From Tubiluchus corallicola (lineage: Eukaryota; Priapulida; Priapulimorpha; Priapulimorphida; Tubiluchidae): a stretch of 64,000 nt of DNA. Below are positions 1 to 12,649 of this stretch, one piece after another. Where the stretch lies: NCBI GenBank assembly GCA_030141605.1, contig JAQGDQ010000160.1, positions 408,904-472,903 on the forward strand, in the 5' to 3' direction. The position numbers were made by a program, and so were the translations under genes. The notes beneath the pieces were generated by a model. It saw only the letters and a program-made list of their open reading frames with translations. It had not been told where the DNA came from and made no database searches. Each line of letters begins with the position of its first letter. Position 1 is the first letter of the stretch.

Positions 1-3000
1 CAGGGCTCATCTAGTCAAAGTTCGTTCGACTTTGAAACTAACTGTGAACACATGTGGGCAGAAGTCAATCTGATTGTGAGCAAAAAATTAAGTACCATGT
101 ACAATCGAGGATACACTGCCCCTCTGGGGAAATACAAAATCTGTTTACTGGTATTCATTGAGTTAGCCCGCTTGTTAATCCTTCATTTAGATCGGAAATT
201 AATTGTCAATGAACACTTTCAAGGACGTAGAAAATTAATGAAGAAACAGGAGAAACCGCAAAACCGATAATATCAATGAGCATTATCTCAATAAGACCAA
301 AGGAACCACCAAGGGCACATATCAAAACTGGTCTTTGGTGCAATTTTCCGCCGCTTAGAACGCTTTTGCTCACAGGCTTTTATAATCATAATAGTCGTAA
401 TAATTTTTTTATCAATGCGAAACATCTTTAGAGCCATTTATTATCAAAAGGGTTAGTAAACAACAGCAGCGAACTTCGTGTTTCTGTGGGCAGTTGGGTT
501 GAGCTTCAGCGTCGGAGCGAAACATTTGTACTTGCTGCCATCTGTTGCGAAATATGCAAACAAATATTGACGTAGTAGTTCTAGTAGTTTAATTTTTCTT
601 CAAAAGGTGGCGATACTCTACTGTTTAGTTCAGAGTACAATTATAGAGGGACTTCGGTCTAATTTACGACTTTATCAGCACTGAAAGCCTCAACTTTAAC
701 ATGCACCATTACTTTGTAGCTGCTTAGAGTCTTAAACCAACGATCACCACCAACAGCTACTTGTCGTAAGATAAAACCTGAAGAATAAAAATGCTTGTAA
801 CATAATAAACCCTAAAAAATTAGGTTGAAATTTTTACTACGCAGTCAAAAGCAATGAAACACTGTTATGAAAACTGCTGAACAGTCACCCCCCCCCCACT
901 CCGCTACCCTCAGTCACGACTAGAGAACGGTGGAAGAGTACATTTAAATCAAAATTTAGTGAAGCTGAGAATGACGACGGATATCTAAAATTCTACATTT
1001 CACAATTCCTCCTCTAAAATATTATTGCTGCTACATGAAATAATATTGCTGAGTATCACAGCCAACGATAAAATACATAATTGTTAAAGTGTAAAAAAAG
1101 GTTGGGAAAACTCGAACTTTGCAAACAATTTTTAGAATAAGCCCGAATTTTCAGAAAAATAAAACCGAAAGTTTGCTGTTATATTCTTTAAAAACCTTAA
1201 CCTTACAAATTTTATTTGCTTGGGAAGTGTGAGTATATCAGAATTACATGCCAGACAATGACATTGTTATACATTTAGATCTAACTTAATGTCAAGCTGA
1301 AATGTCCAGCATTCTTTCACGTCAGAATAATGAATCCCCAGTAATCTATTAGAAAGGAAAACATAAAGCATGTACAAATATTCCTGAATCACAGAAGTGC
1401 AACGAAAACCGCTGAGGACTTGTTTAAAAACTTAAGTACGTTGTATGTGTAGTAAAGACTTGTCACTTATGACGGTGTTGAAAAATATTATGCACCTTGG
1501 CCATGGCCCACCTTTGATTTTGAAGCCGTAGCCTTCAGCCTGTCTAGCCTATAGGTAAATCTGGTCTTAAAGTTTTGGGTGTTTCACAAAAAACACAGAG
1601 TAATATAATTTAACATAATTTGTATAGAGCATAATATAAAATGCCATCGTATAGATTTCTTATGCAAATTATGCCATATACAAATTAGGTTTTATATCAA
1701 TTACTAAGTGTTTTGTAAAATTTAAATTGTAATTAGAACCAATTCCATTTTAAATTAATGTAAGATAATGATACTGAGAGCACTTCTGTGAAATGTTCGG
1801 AAATTTTAATAGATGAGTATATATATATATATATTATTTCTATTATATATATATATGTATTATATTAAACGCCAGAATCGTTTAAAACTTGTGACTGTCA
1901 TTTAGAATCCTTATTCTTACTCTCGTAATATTGGCCATTAAAGGGAAAACTTTTTTGTGTTTTTAGATTTAAATTTTCTCTTAATTCACCCAGTTCTGAC
2001 CAAATTAAAAAATAACAAAAAAAAAGAAATTATATTCACATAAGAATGTTATTACTACATTTTCTGCACATCGTAATGTAAACGAAAATTGAAATTTCAA
2101 TTAGCTCCTGTGTCAAGTATAACAACAAATTCGAGATTTCATTCACTTTTCTCAGTGAGGAAGTTTGGTAGTTATGAAGAATACTTTCCTTAGATTGGGC
2201 CCTGCAGACAGCAGAGGTATGCTTATTGTTGCAATCCTGTATGAAATTATGGGTTACCTTGTGGTTACAGTGCACCAGGCATTTTTTACACTTCGACAAA
2301 ACTATTTTGTATTTCATTAAAATGGGTTTAATAGTATATTCAAATCGAAAATGTTTACGACATATTTATGATCAATTTGTCTTCTATCACTTAGACCAAT
2401 ATTACGGTTTGCCTAGGTGTAATGGGCGTGAACACATGCATTAAACTAATTTTACAAAGGCAGATTTCGCCAAACGCCCGCATGGGGTTTTGTTGAGCTC
2501 CATTCATTTCCCCTTTATTCTAAATGTCCAAAACAAGGTTACTCGTTTTCTACTCCGCGTTTTCTTCACGTGCACCGAATCTTAAAGGCTAACAATAGTT
2601 GAAAGTGAAATGACCAAGCTTACTAGGGCAGCGAAACCGGTATTAAACCACGCACACAATGAGCTAGTCACTAAACGCATCTACTTTCACAACGGCTTGT
2701 GTAATCTTGAACATGGCCTTACTGGCCCACATTTACATTTGTGGACCATAGTCCATATCTCTGGCTGTTAAAGATTTCGTCCACTAAATCCTAGTTTTTC
2801 ATAAAAAAACTGCTGTAAGGCGCCCAGTAAAAAAAGTTACCATTACACGAAGCAAATAACCTTACAATAGCAGACACTGGAGCTTTATAAATTTTATTTG
2901 ATGGCATATCGCATAGTAAAAGGTACAACTGTCAATTTTTTGAAAAGAAACTTGAAGAAAAAGAATGTGAAAAATTCAGGGCTAGGCCTGGATTTCCAAA

Positions 3001-6000
3001 TGTCTCTGGCCCAAAACCATGCTCAGTCACAAGTTTTCACTATTTCTTTCTTGGGGCTAAGCTGCCAAACTTGGTTTTAAAAAATTTACAATGTTTACCA
3101 TCTCATTAAAATACTAACAAGCGAAATGTAAAATACATATAAAAAACGATGCTCATCGCTTGTTTAAGAATAATTAAATCAGAAATTGTATTATAACAGA
3201 AAATTGATATTGTATTATACTCAGAATGAGACTTAACAAGATGAGAATATAAATAGGTTCCTAGAGAAACAAAATTCGTGTATCTATTTTTTGCTAGTGA
3301 TATGAGCTACATTGTATTTGTATATGTTTATCTTGATTTAGATAAGGTTCTAGTTTTTAGGGAAACATGTATTAATTTACTATATTAAATTTTAAAATCG
3401 CTATTTGTACTACAAGAGTATTATCTAATACCATGCGAGAACGAAATGAAGAACAGCGAAAATACAATTGGTAATACAGGCAGCGAATGTGTTATTGACA
3501 ATACAGTAACAGTAAAAAAAGAAACTGTTAGCTGTCAGACATTAAGCTCATGAATAGTACTTACACCTATATTTACTATTAGACATGGACCGCCAAAACC
3601 GTCAACATTTATGCCAATAAACGTAGGGTAACTAAGGTCTAATCCGAAAAACAGTAACAGATGCGTTAAAGTCTGTGTTAAACTGTCAATGAAACAGGTT
3701 GGGAATACAAACACAGGCGCAGCTTTCCCAAATTCCTGTGTGCAGGCCGAAAACTGAACAGGAAGCCAAACTAATTTACCACGCGTTGTGCGTGCAAAGA
3801 TGCAACTTATACTTCAAACACAATAAATGCACGCAGAGAAATGGTCTCTCCAAATGGTGACGCATAACTCCTGCAAATTACATAACAGCCAGTAAGAAGC
3901 GACAGAAATGCCGGTTGAAAGCTCCAGCCAGATCATATTTGATTATTCACTTGTACTTATACACTAGTGATTTGCAAGGTAAACGTTCTTCCAAGTAGAG
4001 CACAGCACCAATAAAATACTGCAAGAAGAACGTGTAAAGCAATTTTTGCTAATCTTAATTCTTAATTTGCCAGCGGCGTAAAGCAAATAAAACACATGCC
4101 CGTTGCATTTAACACGCTGAAGATTATCGTCCTTGTATTGCAAGTATTTCACAATTACGTACAAATATATAAAAGAAAGCGAATGCCGTAACACGTACGC
4201 ATTGATAAGTGGCATATGCACAAAATATCGCACGGAAATGGTCGCGGAAATCAGAAAAAGAATCGCGCCAGAAGTTTACTTGACAACTGACAAGGAGGAA
4301 CTTGCAATAATTTTCATCTATTAATGGCAAATAGAAATTTAATACAATACAATACGATCAGTTTATTTACAAAATCACGCTTATAAATTAATTCGTTTTC
4401 GTTAAAAAACAGCAACGAAAGCTTTGTCAATGATATACTTATATAACTGTTAGAATTATTAACCTGACAAACTTGTCTGTAACACGGGGTTAAGGAGGCA
4501 TCGTGGAAATAATGGAAGTTTGTAGTCATTCAGTGCAGGTCATGTCATAATGAGTAAATCATAACGTTAATGCAGTCTTGTATGAAGGTGTTAACATGCT
4601 TATAACTTGGCACCAAACGTACGACACTGATCCAACGAAATATTTTACTTGAATGTTAGTTTTCTGTGCAAAAAGGCTTTGGCACCGATGAAGTTTTCCA
4701 TGATCATCATTCGTCAGTAAAAGAAAACGATTACCGTGCCCATAATTATAGTCAATCAAAAAAAGAAACTGTATCTTGTACAGAGTATAAAGCTAATAAT
4801 TAATTTGAGACGTTTACGAACGCTTATTGTAACATATAATTTTCGCATATGTACATGTATTGTGCCATGTACGTTTATTGTACACGCGATGGCTGTAGGC
4901 TAATGAAATGGCAATACATATCAAGGGACAGGGCACCTTAAATTTTTCTGCAAATATACAACAGAGATTAGAATTTATAGTCCTTTTAGAGTCTTATCAG
5001 TTTTAGATGTTAGATGTTTTAGAGTCTTAGATGTTTAGTTAGATCATTCTCGGGAACGGGCTACTGAGCTAGGTTCTGTCCCTCTACAACCATCGCCGGC
5101 CAAAAGAGATTACCGAGAATGCCTGCCGTTCGTAATTTCTTGTATGCAAAGGCATTTTTAATCCACGAAGAAACTTGCCCAAAAACATAGGAAGCTCGGG
5201 ACTTTTGATCGCCAATTATTATACTACCTAATTTGCAAAAACTAAAACTAAGATACAAATAACCCAAATACATGTAGGTCTTAGACTTAGAGTGACAGGC
5301 TAGCGAAATAAAAAGACCAGTCTTGCCGAAAGACATCATTAGTCAAAAATAAAGGTAAGTCGTACAAGGTAACAGGTTAGTATGTTTTAGGCCCAAGGCC
5401 TCAAAAACTAAAGCCGTACTGTACAAACAGTACTATGTAAGTTGAAGTTACAGCTCATTAAATATGCAACTATTCATTAAAAGCAATAGTCCACCAGTTA
5501 AATTATGCAGCAAATGGAGTCAGAAAAGAAAATTACACCACACGACTACAACTATCCCAGACACGAAGTGCAATAGCAGAAAATAAATTATAAAAATTTT
5601 ATTACAAATTTTATACTTGTTAAAGGCCAAATTATCTATTGCAAAAAAGCAAGAAAAATTTAAAACAGATTACATACACGCACATGGAAATGCTCAATTA
5701 TCTTCCTTTTAAAACTGCAAACCACCTAATGCAATACAAATCCATCTCATATGTTATGGAAGTACTATCTAAGTTTTTAAAAATACAAGAACAGACTAGG
5801 TAAAAGTGCTATTTACTTTACACAAGTTAGAGACTTGTGATGACATGTATATAACATAACTCGAAATTTCTAATGTACATTTAACAGAAACCTCAAATAA
5901 CAAACTTGAGGCAATAATGCCAGAAAGCAAATAACGTGGTTACCAATGATGAGCTAGACAATACCCAGCTGTATGCCAAAGACCAAACTGCTGGAAACGT

Positions 6001-9000
6001 ACAGATATGAGGCCGATGTCTAAACCTCTGCAAAGAATTGGGGTTTAAATTTTAGATACGAGGCAAAGCTACTTTACTGCTATCGCCATGAAGCAGTGTG
6101 ACACCCGACTCTGCTTTGCTGTGTAAATTCAAACTGGCAACTCTGGCATCAACTCGAGTTCATGCACCGGGTCAATTTAAGGGCTATGATTCCTATTAAT
6201 TCATTCATTTCTGCTGTTTTCTAGACAAGTAGCACTGAAGCACATTAATTTTTTGAAATGATTTTCGCTCTATGAGCAAGCAGAAAAGGTTGAATGAGAA
6301 TCAATATAAGATCTAAATAATGAACGTAGTTATATAATTACAGAATAGTATATTTATGTTTTTGACACTGCTGGAGGTATTCAGTTACAGGCAGCTTAGC
6401 TGCTAGAAATCAATGAAGACCGTGGGACCCTCTATAAACGTCGCTGAAAATAAGTTTTATTAATTAAGCCCTCCTCTCACCTTGGTGCTACTATTGTGCA
6501 AAGAAAATGCCGAGTGGTATCCACAACGCTATCTTCACTGCAACTCAGGTATACATTTTGTAACTGCAGAATGACTGGCACAAAACAAAACACCTGTGTA
6601 AAGCTAAAAATAAACTATACTACAGTAATAGTTTCAAAGTAGATGAACATATCCATGAAAGTGACTCAAGGCAAGACTAGCTTGTATCAACATCAAACCA
6701 TAACCGTTTGTTCCTTAACTCTCACTCTCAGGTTCACTAGACAGGAAAGATTCACGGTAAATCGAATTGGTGAGATAGCGGGGGTGTGGAGGTGACTACC
6801 TCATCCGCCCACTGACTGTATTTAAGGCTCTTTATATCCACCACAGGTAATTAGGAAAACCGATGTCTCAAGTACTTTCTAGTACCACTGAAATCCCACG
6901 TAACAGGAAATTAAGCTTTTACTAAAAAGAAGATAGATACATGCCACCCCTTCACGGCTAAATGAAAACGTTCACACAACAGCATGAAAACCAGTGTATG
7001 ACCTACGCTGCACCACTGGCCTAGTTACTCACCTGATCACAAATTTCCTTCAGTAAACTACAAAGACAATGCAACGAAAATAACACCATAGCCTGAACTG
7101 CAAGCGTAACCATTTTTAATGAGCGCTACTTCAGATCCCATGGTGCTTACATGTGGACGAAGGCCTACGTTTACCTCGAAGTTTACTGAATGTAAGTTAC
7201 TAAAATATCAAACACCTCTAAAGTAAATGATTGCCCGGTTTTAACGTACAAAAGTACTTAAGAACTTGTAATTAAATATGCAATTTATCAGAAAGACCTT
7301 CGCAATTACAAAAAACGACCGCAGAGTTAACGGACATCAACTGCAAAATTAATAATTTATGAGTTCGTTGCATTTTGCCAAAGGCTAAACTTGTGTAAAA
7401 TGTCTCCGCTATCAATGCGCATTTCAATAGCTGGTTATAATGTTATCACAAATACATCAGAATTGTTAATTAAACGTTTCTTGACAAGGCCACTAAGCAT
7501 TCTGCGTGAAGACCTTGCCCGTGAAATATCACAATTGTTTAAAAACAATGAAATTACCACAGACATCTTCCTTGTTTTAAATGTTCACAGTTTTTTATAC
7601 CACTATTCGATTTTGAATAAGTCTTAGCTTATAGTCCAATGAATCTTAGTAGGACGTAATTTTTTGTTACTGCTTGTTGGCTTATTTTATAAGCTTATGC
7701 AGCAAACAAAATCTCCATGCACTAATACTATCTGGCTATTGTTATTAGACACTTCTGCGATCAGCAACGTTTTCTATATTCTGTAACCCGGTGTACATGG
7801 AAATTGCAGTATTGACAATTTCTAAAATTAGAGATCAAGATTGCTAGAATTAGAATGAAAATCTAATGAATTCGTGCACATATATGTAACAGAACCATAC
7901 AGAGGTAGCGATTACTGAGCAGAATTGTAAAACTGGAGCAATTGCCAAGAGTAGGTTGAAAATAGTACTGCTAGTCTTAGACACAAAAAACATGAATTTG
8001 CTGGGGCTATTCAGTAGGGCAGAAACAGATAGCCAACCAGCGTGCACGTATTTTAAATTATTAGCTACATTGTACAGTATAGGAAGGCCTATATATTTCC
8101 AACATGCTTAACAAACAAAGTACAGGGGTTAGCTTCAGTATATAATGTAGTACTGCACACTCCAATAATTTCGCTACTTAATGATGGGTTTGCGCACAGG
8201 CTCTAATTATTTGCAACCATTATATACTGGAATAATTTCTTAATGTCGTTTCACAATCATAAAGAGCTTTGAACCTCTGATCTGAATTCCGTGACCGTAA
8301 TTATGGACCCGTAAAGGCAAAATTATGGGTAACATGCTATGTTAAAAATTGTTTTTTTTTAAATTTCATTTACGAATAACTTAATAGGCCCAATAGCAAT
8401 ATTTTTAGTCTTGAGAATACTAGAGCACAAAAAGGCAGTAATAAAACATTTTTCTACAATTTTATTACTTTTGATGTCTTATATTGTCTTCATCAAAAAG
8501 CAAAGCTAATTAGCTAAAAATTATGAGATTACAAAAACTTAGAATATATTACCCACTATTCTAAATATTTATCTTTTTATTAGGAAAATTCAAGTATATG
8601 TACTTTTAAGCCAGTAAGTTCATTAGATACAGGCGTAAGAGACGAATGTCTGTTTTAATACCTCCAAGGGCAGACGATTTGTACGTTGTCAGAGCAAAAG
8701 CTGAATTATTTTCAGGGCAAATAACTCTGTTTTAAAATTTCTAACTTCAAAAATCGTTTAAACGAGCTGCACACTTTACTGCCTGCTATTAAAGCATTTC
8801 TAATACGGTAAATTATTTTTTAGCTTTTTAAGTTAATACTAGTAGCTGTTACTAAATTTGGTTCACTAAACCAGCATATATTCGTTTACACTGTTCGTCC
8901 ATGCATAGACAAGGTTACAGATATGTTTGCAAAGAAAAAAATAATTCGTTATCATTATCTCTTTGAATTTCTGCAACATTTCTTAAGATATAATTTTATA

Positions 9001-9575
9001 TACTTGTTCATCAAATATATTTTCGAGCCATACACCAGAAAATAAATGAAATATTGCCTAAGTAGGTTAACAAAAATAATGTGTCCTCTCCCACAGCACG
9101 AGCATGACTTATCCGTGTTGCTTTTGAAGACTTGATGTGTACTGAACCATCGACATTGTTCCGCATATAATCAGCGAAAGTGACGAGAAAGTTTCACTGC
9201 TCTAATTTCAACAAAATGTATGTCAGAATAATGTTTGCAAAAACCCAGTTTCATGGAACAGGCTCATTGTTGAGGATTAGCGGCTGAGCCTAGGAGTCGT
9301 GATTTCACAGTCGACTAAATGCTTTCGTTTTTACATCCGCAGCGGTCAGAATTATTTGAAAATCGTTTAATCTACCCTGTGCGATTATTAGCGTTTTTAC
9401 CACAAATAAGAAAATCCTAACAAACAAAACAGTTTAGTGGGTAGGCTGCCTATGAGCTGCATAACATGCAATAACATCAACATGTCGTAACTGCCACTGT
9501 TTTTATTTTTAGTGCTACAGCGCCCTAGAAGTAGTTAAGATTCACAGCAAGAAGTGACTTAGAAGGCCAAATAAT
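1..9575. other. No recognisable gene
   Basis: AT-rich sequence with stops in all frames. The only low-complexity tracts I see are a C10 run near 889-898 and paired (TA)n runs at 1818-1858. A 92-codon minus-strand frame at 5061-5339 has a coding-like end but no family or splice support. No tRNA, rRNA or transposon protein was recognised. Confidence 0.6.
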
Positions 9576-10165
9576 AAGTACTTAGAAGTGATGTTGTAGA
9601 ATCCCAGTAAGTAGTGATGTAGAAGAAGCCCAGTATACAAGTAGTGATGTGCAAGAATCCCAGTATACAAGTAGTGATGCACAAGAATCCCAGTATGCAA
9701 GTAGTGATGCAGAAGAAGACCAGTATGTAAGTAGTGACGCAGAAGAATTTCAGTATGAAAGCAGTAATGCAGAAGACGTCCAGTATGTAAGTAGTGATGT
9801 AAAAGAAACCAGTAAGTAAATAATGATCCAGAAGAGTCCCAGTAAGTAGTGATGCAGAAGAAGCCAAGTACGTAAGTAGTAATGCAGAAGAATTCCAGTA
9901 AGTAGTGAGGCAGAAGAAGCCCAGTATGTAAGAAATGATGTAGAAGATAAGTAAATAACGATCCAGAAGAATCCCAGTATGTAAGTAGTGATGCAGAAGA
10001 AGCCCAGTATGTAAGTAGTGATGCAGAAGAAGCCCAGTATGTAAGTAATGATGTAGAAGAAGCCCAGTATGTAAGTAGTGATGTAGAAGAAGCCCAGTAT
10101 GTAAGTAGTGCTGAAGAAGAAGCCCAGTATGTAAGTAGTGATGCAGAAGAATCCCAGTAAATAAG
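9576..10165 (+). repeat. 30-bp minisatellite, about 20 units
   Basis: Consensus unit is GATGCAGAAGAAGCCCAG followed by TATGTAAGTAGT. Units vary by substitution, and several lack TATG or other small segments. The unit is a multiple of three and reads D-A-E-E-A-Q-Y-V-S-S on the plus strand. That strand stays open at 9592-9816 and, in another frame, at 9951-10157, with damaged units between. No start codon context, acceptor or neighbouring exon supports translation, so it is listed as a repeat. Confidence 0.92.
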
Positions 10166-11765
10166 CAGGGACGTTTTGTTATCTGGAGGGATATTTAAGC
10201 ATCAAAACTGCAAACTGTGTCAGATGCTGAATATGCACGTAAAGATAGCGTCACACTGTGAGCGTGGCTGTTAGATATCACACTGTGAGCATGGCTGTTG
10301 GATACGAAGTAAAACATTACTTGTTCTCGGTAGAAATGCAGTTTTTTCGTAGTACCCCTTTTTCTGCTGCTTCTCATAGGTTTACTTTGGACATTCCCAG
10401 ACCTCGAACAGTTGCTTATCAATCCAATTTTTCCCTCTGGCTTCTTACCTTTGTAATTCTCTAGCAAAAATTGTCGTGAAAACAGCGATTCACTCGATCC
10501 AAGAAGAGAAAATTTATATCACTACTTATATGTATCCATACGTATTTATATGTATCCAAACCTTCACCTCTTACTTCACTTTGAGTGGCTTTTGGCCTTA
10601 TTTGGAGTGATTTGTATAAAAAAATTAGCAACTTACTTCAACGTTGGCAAATGTGATCTGTACTAAAGCTAAAATAAGATAGCCAAAGTCTTGTGACTAT
10701 TACAGCTCAAGTCCAATAAGAATACAAAGAGATCACAACTCAAAGGAGCAACAGCACATGAACATGACAGCACAGTTTTTTGCATTTTAAATATGGTATT
10801 TCAAATGAACACAGTACAATTACCTGCCGTAGCACTTTTCACAAGTCAGCGCAAATACACACATGCCCTGTATGCACTATTAAAGTTTGATTTTATTGCA
10901 CAAGTACAGTATGAATAGTCCAGATGAAAACAAAATATATCCGACCTTCACTTCTAAACATTAAAAGCTTACTTCGCTGCAGGTCAATTTACCACGGCTT
11001 ACCTGAGCCATATAACCGTGAATTATAAAACTTAGGACATATTAATATGCCAGACATGCTTTCTTTGGCAAACCGTGCAGCAAATGAGTATGAGGATCCC
11101 AAGGCCGGTGTTAAGGTATGATACAAATGCAATTTTTTGTAATCTGAGTTTGGTAGACTATGTATCAAGCTGCGTGTTAACATTAGACAAACTTACAGAC
11201 TTTCAATTTTAACAGATAAATATGCATTCTAATTTTTATATAAATTCTCCAAATACACATTTGTTAAAAATTTCACTGAATTCGCAAGTTGCTTTCATGA
11301 AAACCATGATCTCTAGTTTAAAAAAATGAAACGGATTAGGACAGATCATCATTCGTCGTAAGTCGTAGCAGGTGTCACTAAAAGGTGAGAACTGGTTTAA
11401 AAAATAAGACGTACAGCTACAGTTTTGTTAAGTGCATGTTGTTATAAAAAAATGAGAAGTTAATTGAGGTACAAGTGATTATTGCCTACAATGTGATTAT
11501 GGTCATCTGGTGAAGTGGAAAAGGATAAATTCTTAACTTTTGTAGCATGACCAAGTACTCCAAAAGGAATTATCAAGGGTGACTTGTGACTTGTACCCAT
11601 TCTCAGCCAAAAACGTACGTGTACTTTCACAATAATCCTTCAAAATATCACTATGATTTCGTCAACTGGTATCATCACAGTAACACAGTATTTCCATATT
11701 TTACAGACAAGGAACAAAGAAAGCTGCCATAAGAGGAGGCTAATCGTAAGACATGAGTAATTGCA
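10166..11765. other. No recognisable gene
   Basis: Between the minisatellite and the tetranucleotide repeats I see no coding exon, RNA gene or transposon protein. A short direct duplication (cacactgtgagcrtggctgtt) occurs twice near 10252-10294. Confidence 0.5.
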
Positions 11766-11905
11766 ACATATGATGATGATGATGATAGATAGATAGACAG
11801 ATAAATGGATAGATAGGTAGACAGATAGATAAACAGAGCTAGACATACATACATACATACATACATACATACATACATACATACATACATACATACATGC
11901 AGCCA
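11766..11905. repeat. Compound microsatellite (GAT)n, (GATA/GACA)n, (ATAC)n
   Basis: A short GAT run starts it, then imperfect GATA/GACA units to about 11840, then an almost perfect CATA tract to about 11897, followed by more GATA-like units near 11915. It produces spurious Tyr/Val/Cys-rich reading frames on the minus strand. Confidence 0.95.
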
Positions 11906-12368
11906 GACAGTTAGACAGATAGATAGGTTTATTTGCATACAAAAATTGCAGTTAGAAAGTGAATAAAATTGCATTTACAATTAAAAAGACATTAACCACA
12001 GACAATAAAAATGATAAACACTGTTCTACTGATAAAAATATGCCATAACAGAATAAAGCTTCATTGAAAAAATCAAATGAAAACTAAAAGAATCTACTTA
12101 TTCGTGGCCAAGGTCACATTAATATCATTTAAAAGTATTTTATATAGGCGCCTATTAGTGGGCATGAAAGTGGAGGGAAAGAAAACAAAGAGCTAGGGTC
12201 CTCTGACTCACATGTAGAGGTGCATACTAAACCAAAACGATAATATCAGTCACGCATACATTAGTAAAAACACTGCACCTAAAAGCGGAAAAGTTACCAT
12301 AAAAAAGATGGAGACTCAAATTATTTGACAATGATAATGAGAATAGCAAATTATTATTCTCAAGAAAT

Positions 12369-12633
12369 TTAGAACTCCGTGCTCCTCGATGACACGGGAG
12401 AATCTGCAGGATCTAAACTCCTAAGTGTGGAACTCAAATGGAAAGACTCTTGGGCCTCAGATACTTGGGTCGTTAATAGTGCATACCGCACACCTGTCAC
12501 AGCCACAAAACTTGCGTTACAACATGTCACAATTTTACAAGTTACAACTTCATTATTTAAGGAAACTTCACTCAATGATGACTGCATAACTCTTTTAGTT
12601 TGGATGCTGAGCAATGCTATAAAAACAGTTTCT
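12369..12633 (-). other. Unassigned open frame, possible terminal exon
   Basis: The minus strand is open from an AAGCAG acceptor-like site near 12634 to a stop at 12369. It ends in a Ser/Thr-rich stretch (LSSTLRSLDPADSPVSSRSTEF at the terminus) with balanced amino-acid composition. The plus strand is also open over almost the same interval. I recognise no family and find no partner exons. It may be a last exon or chance. Confidence 0.2.
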
Positions 12634-12649
12634 GCTTAATATTATACTA

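Noticed and set aside
5061-5339. Minus-strand frame ending FAYKKLRTAGILGNLFWPAMVVEGQNLAQ
   Set aside because: The composition looks somewhat coding-like, but I recognise no family, see no partner exon, and the upstream half is low quality. Left unannotated as a gene.
9559-9867. 102-codon hydrophobic minus-strand frame (repeated CITTCILGF-like units)
   Set aside because: It is the antisense reading of the 30-bp minisatellite; the hydrophobic pattern follows from the repeat.
11640-11974. Two minus-strand frames of about 100 codons rich in Tyr, Val, Cys and Ser
   Set aside because: They are translations of the GATA/ATAC microsatellite, not genes.
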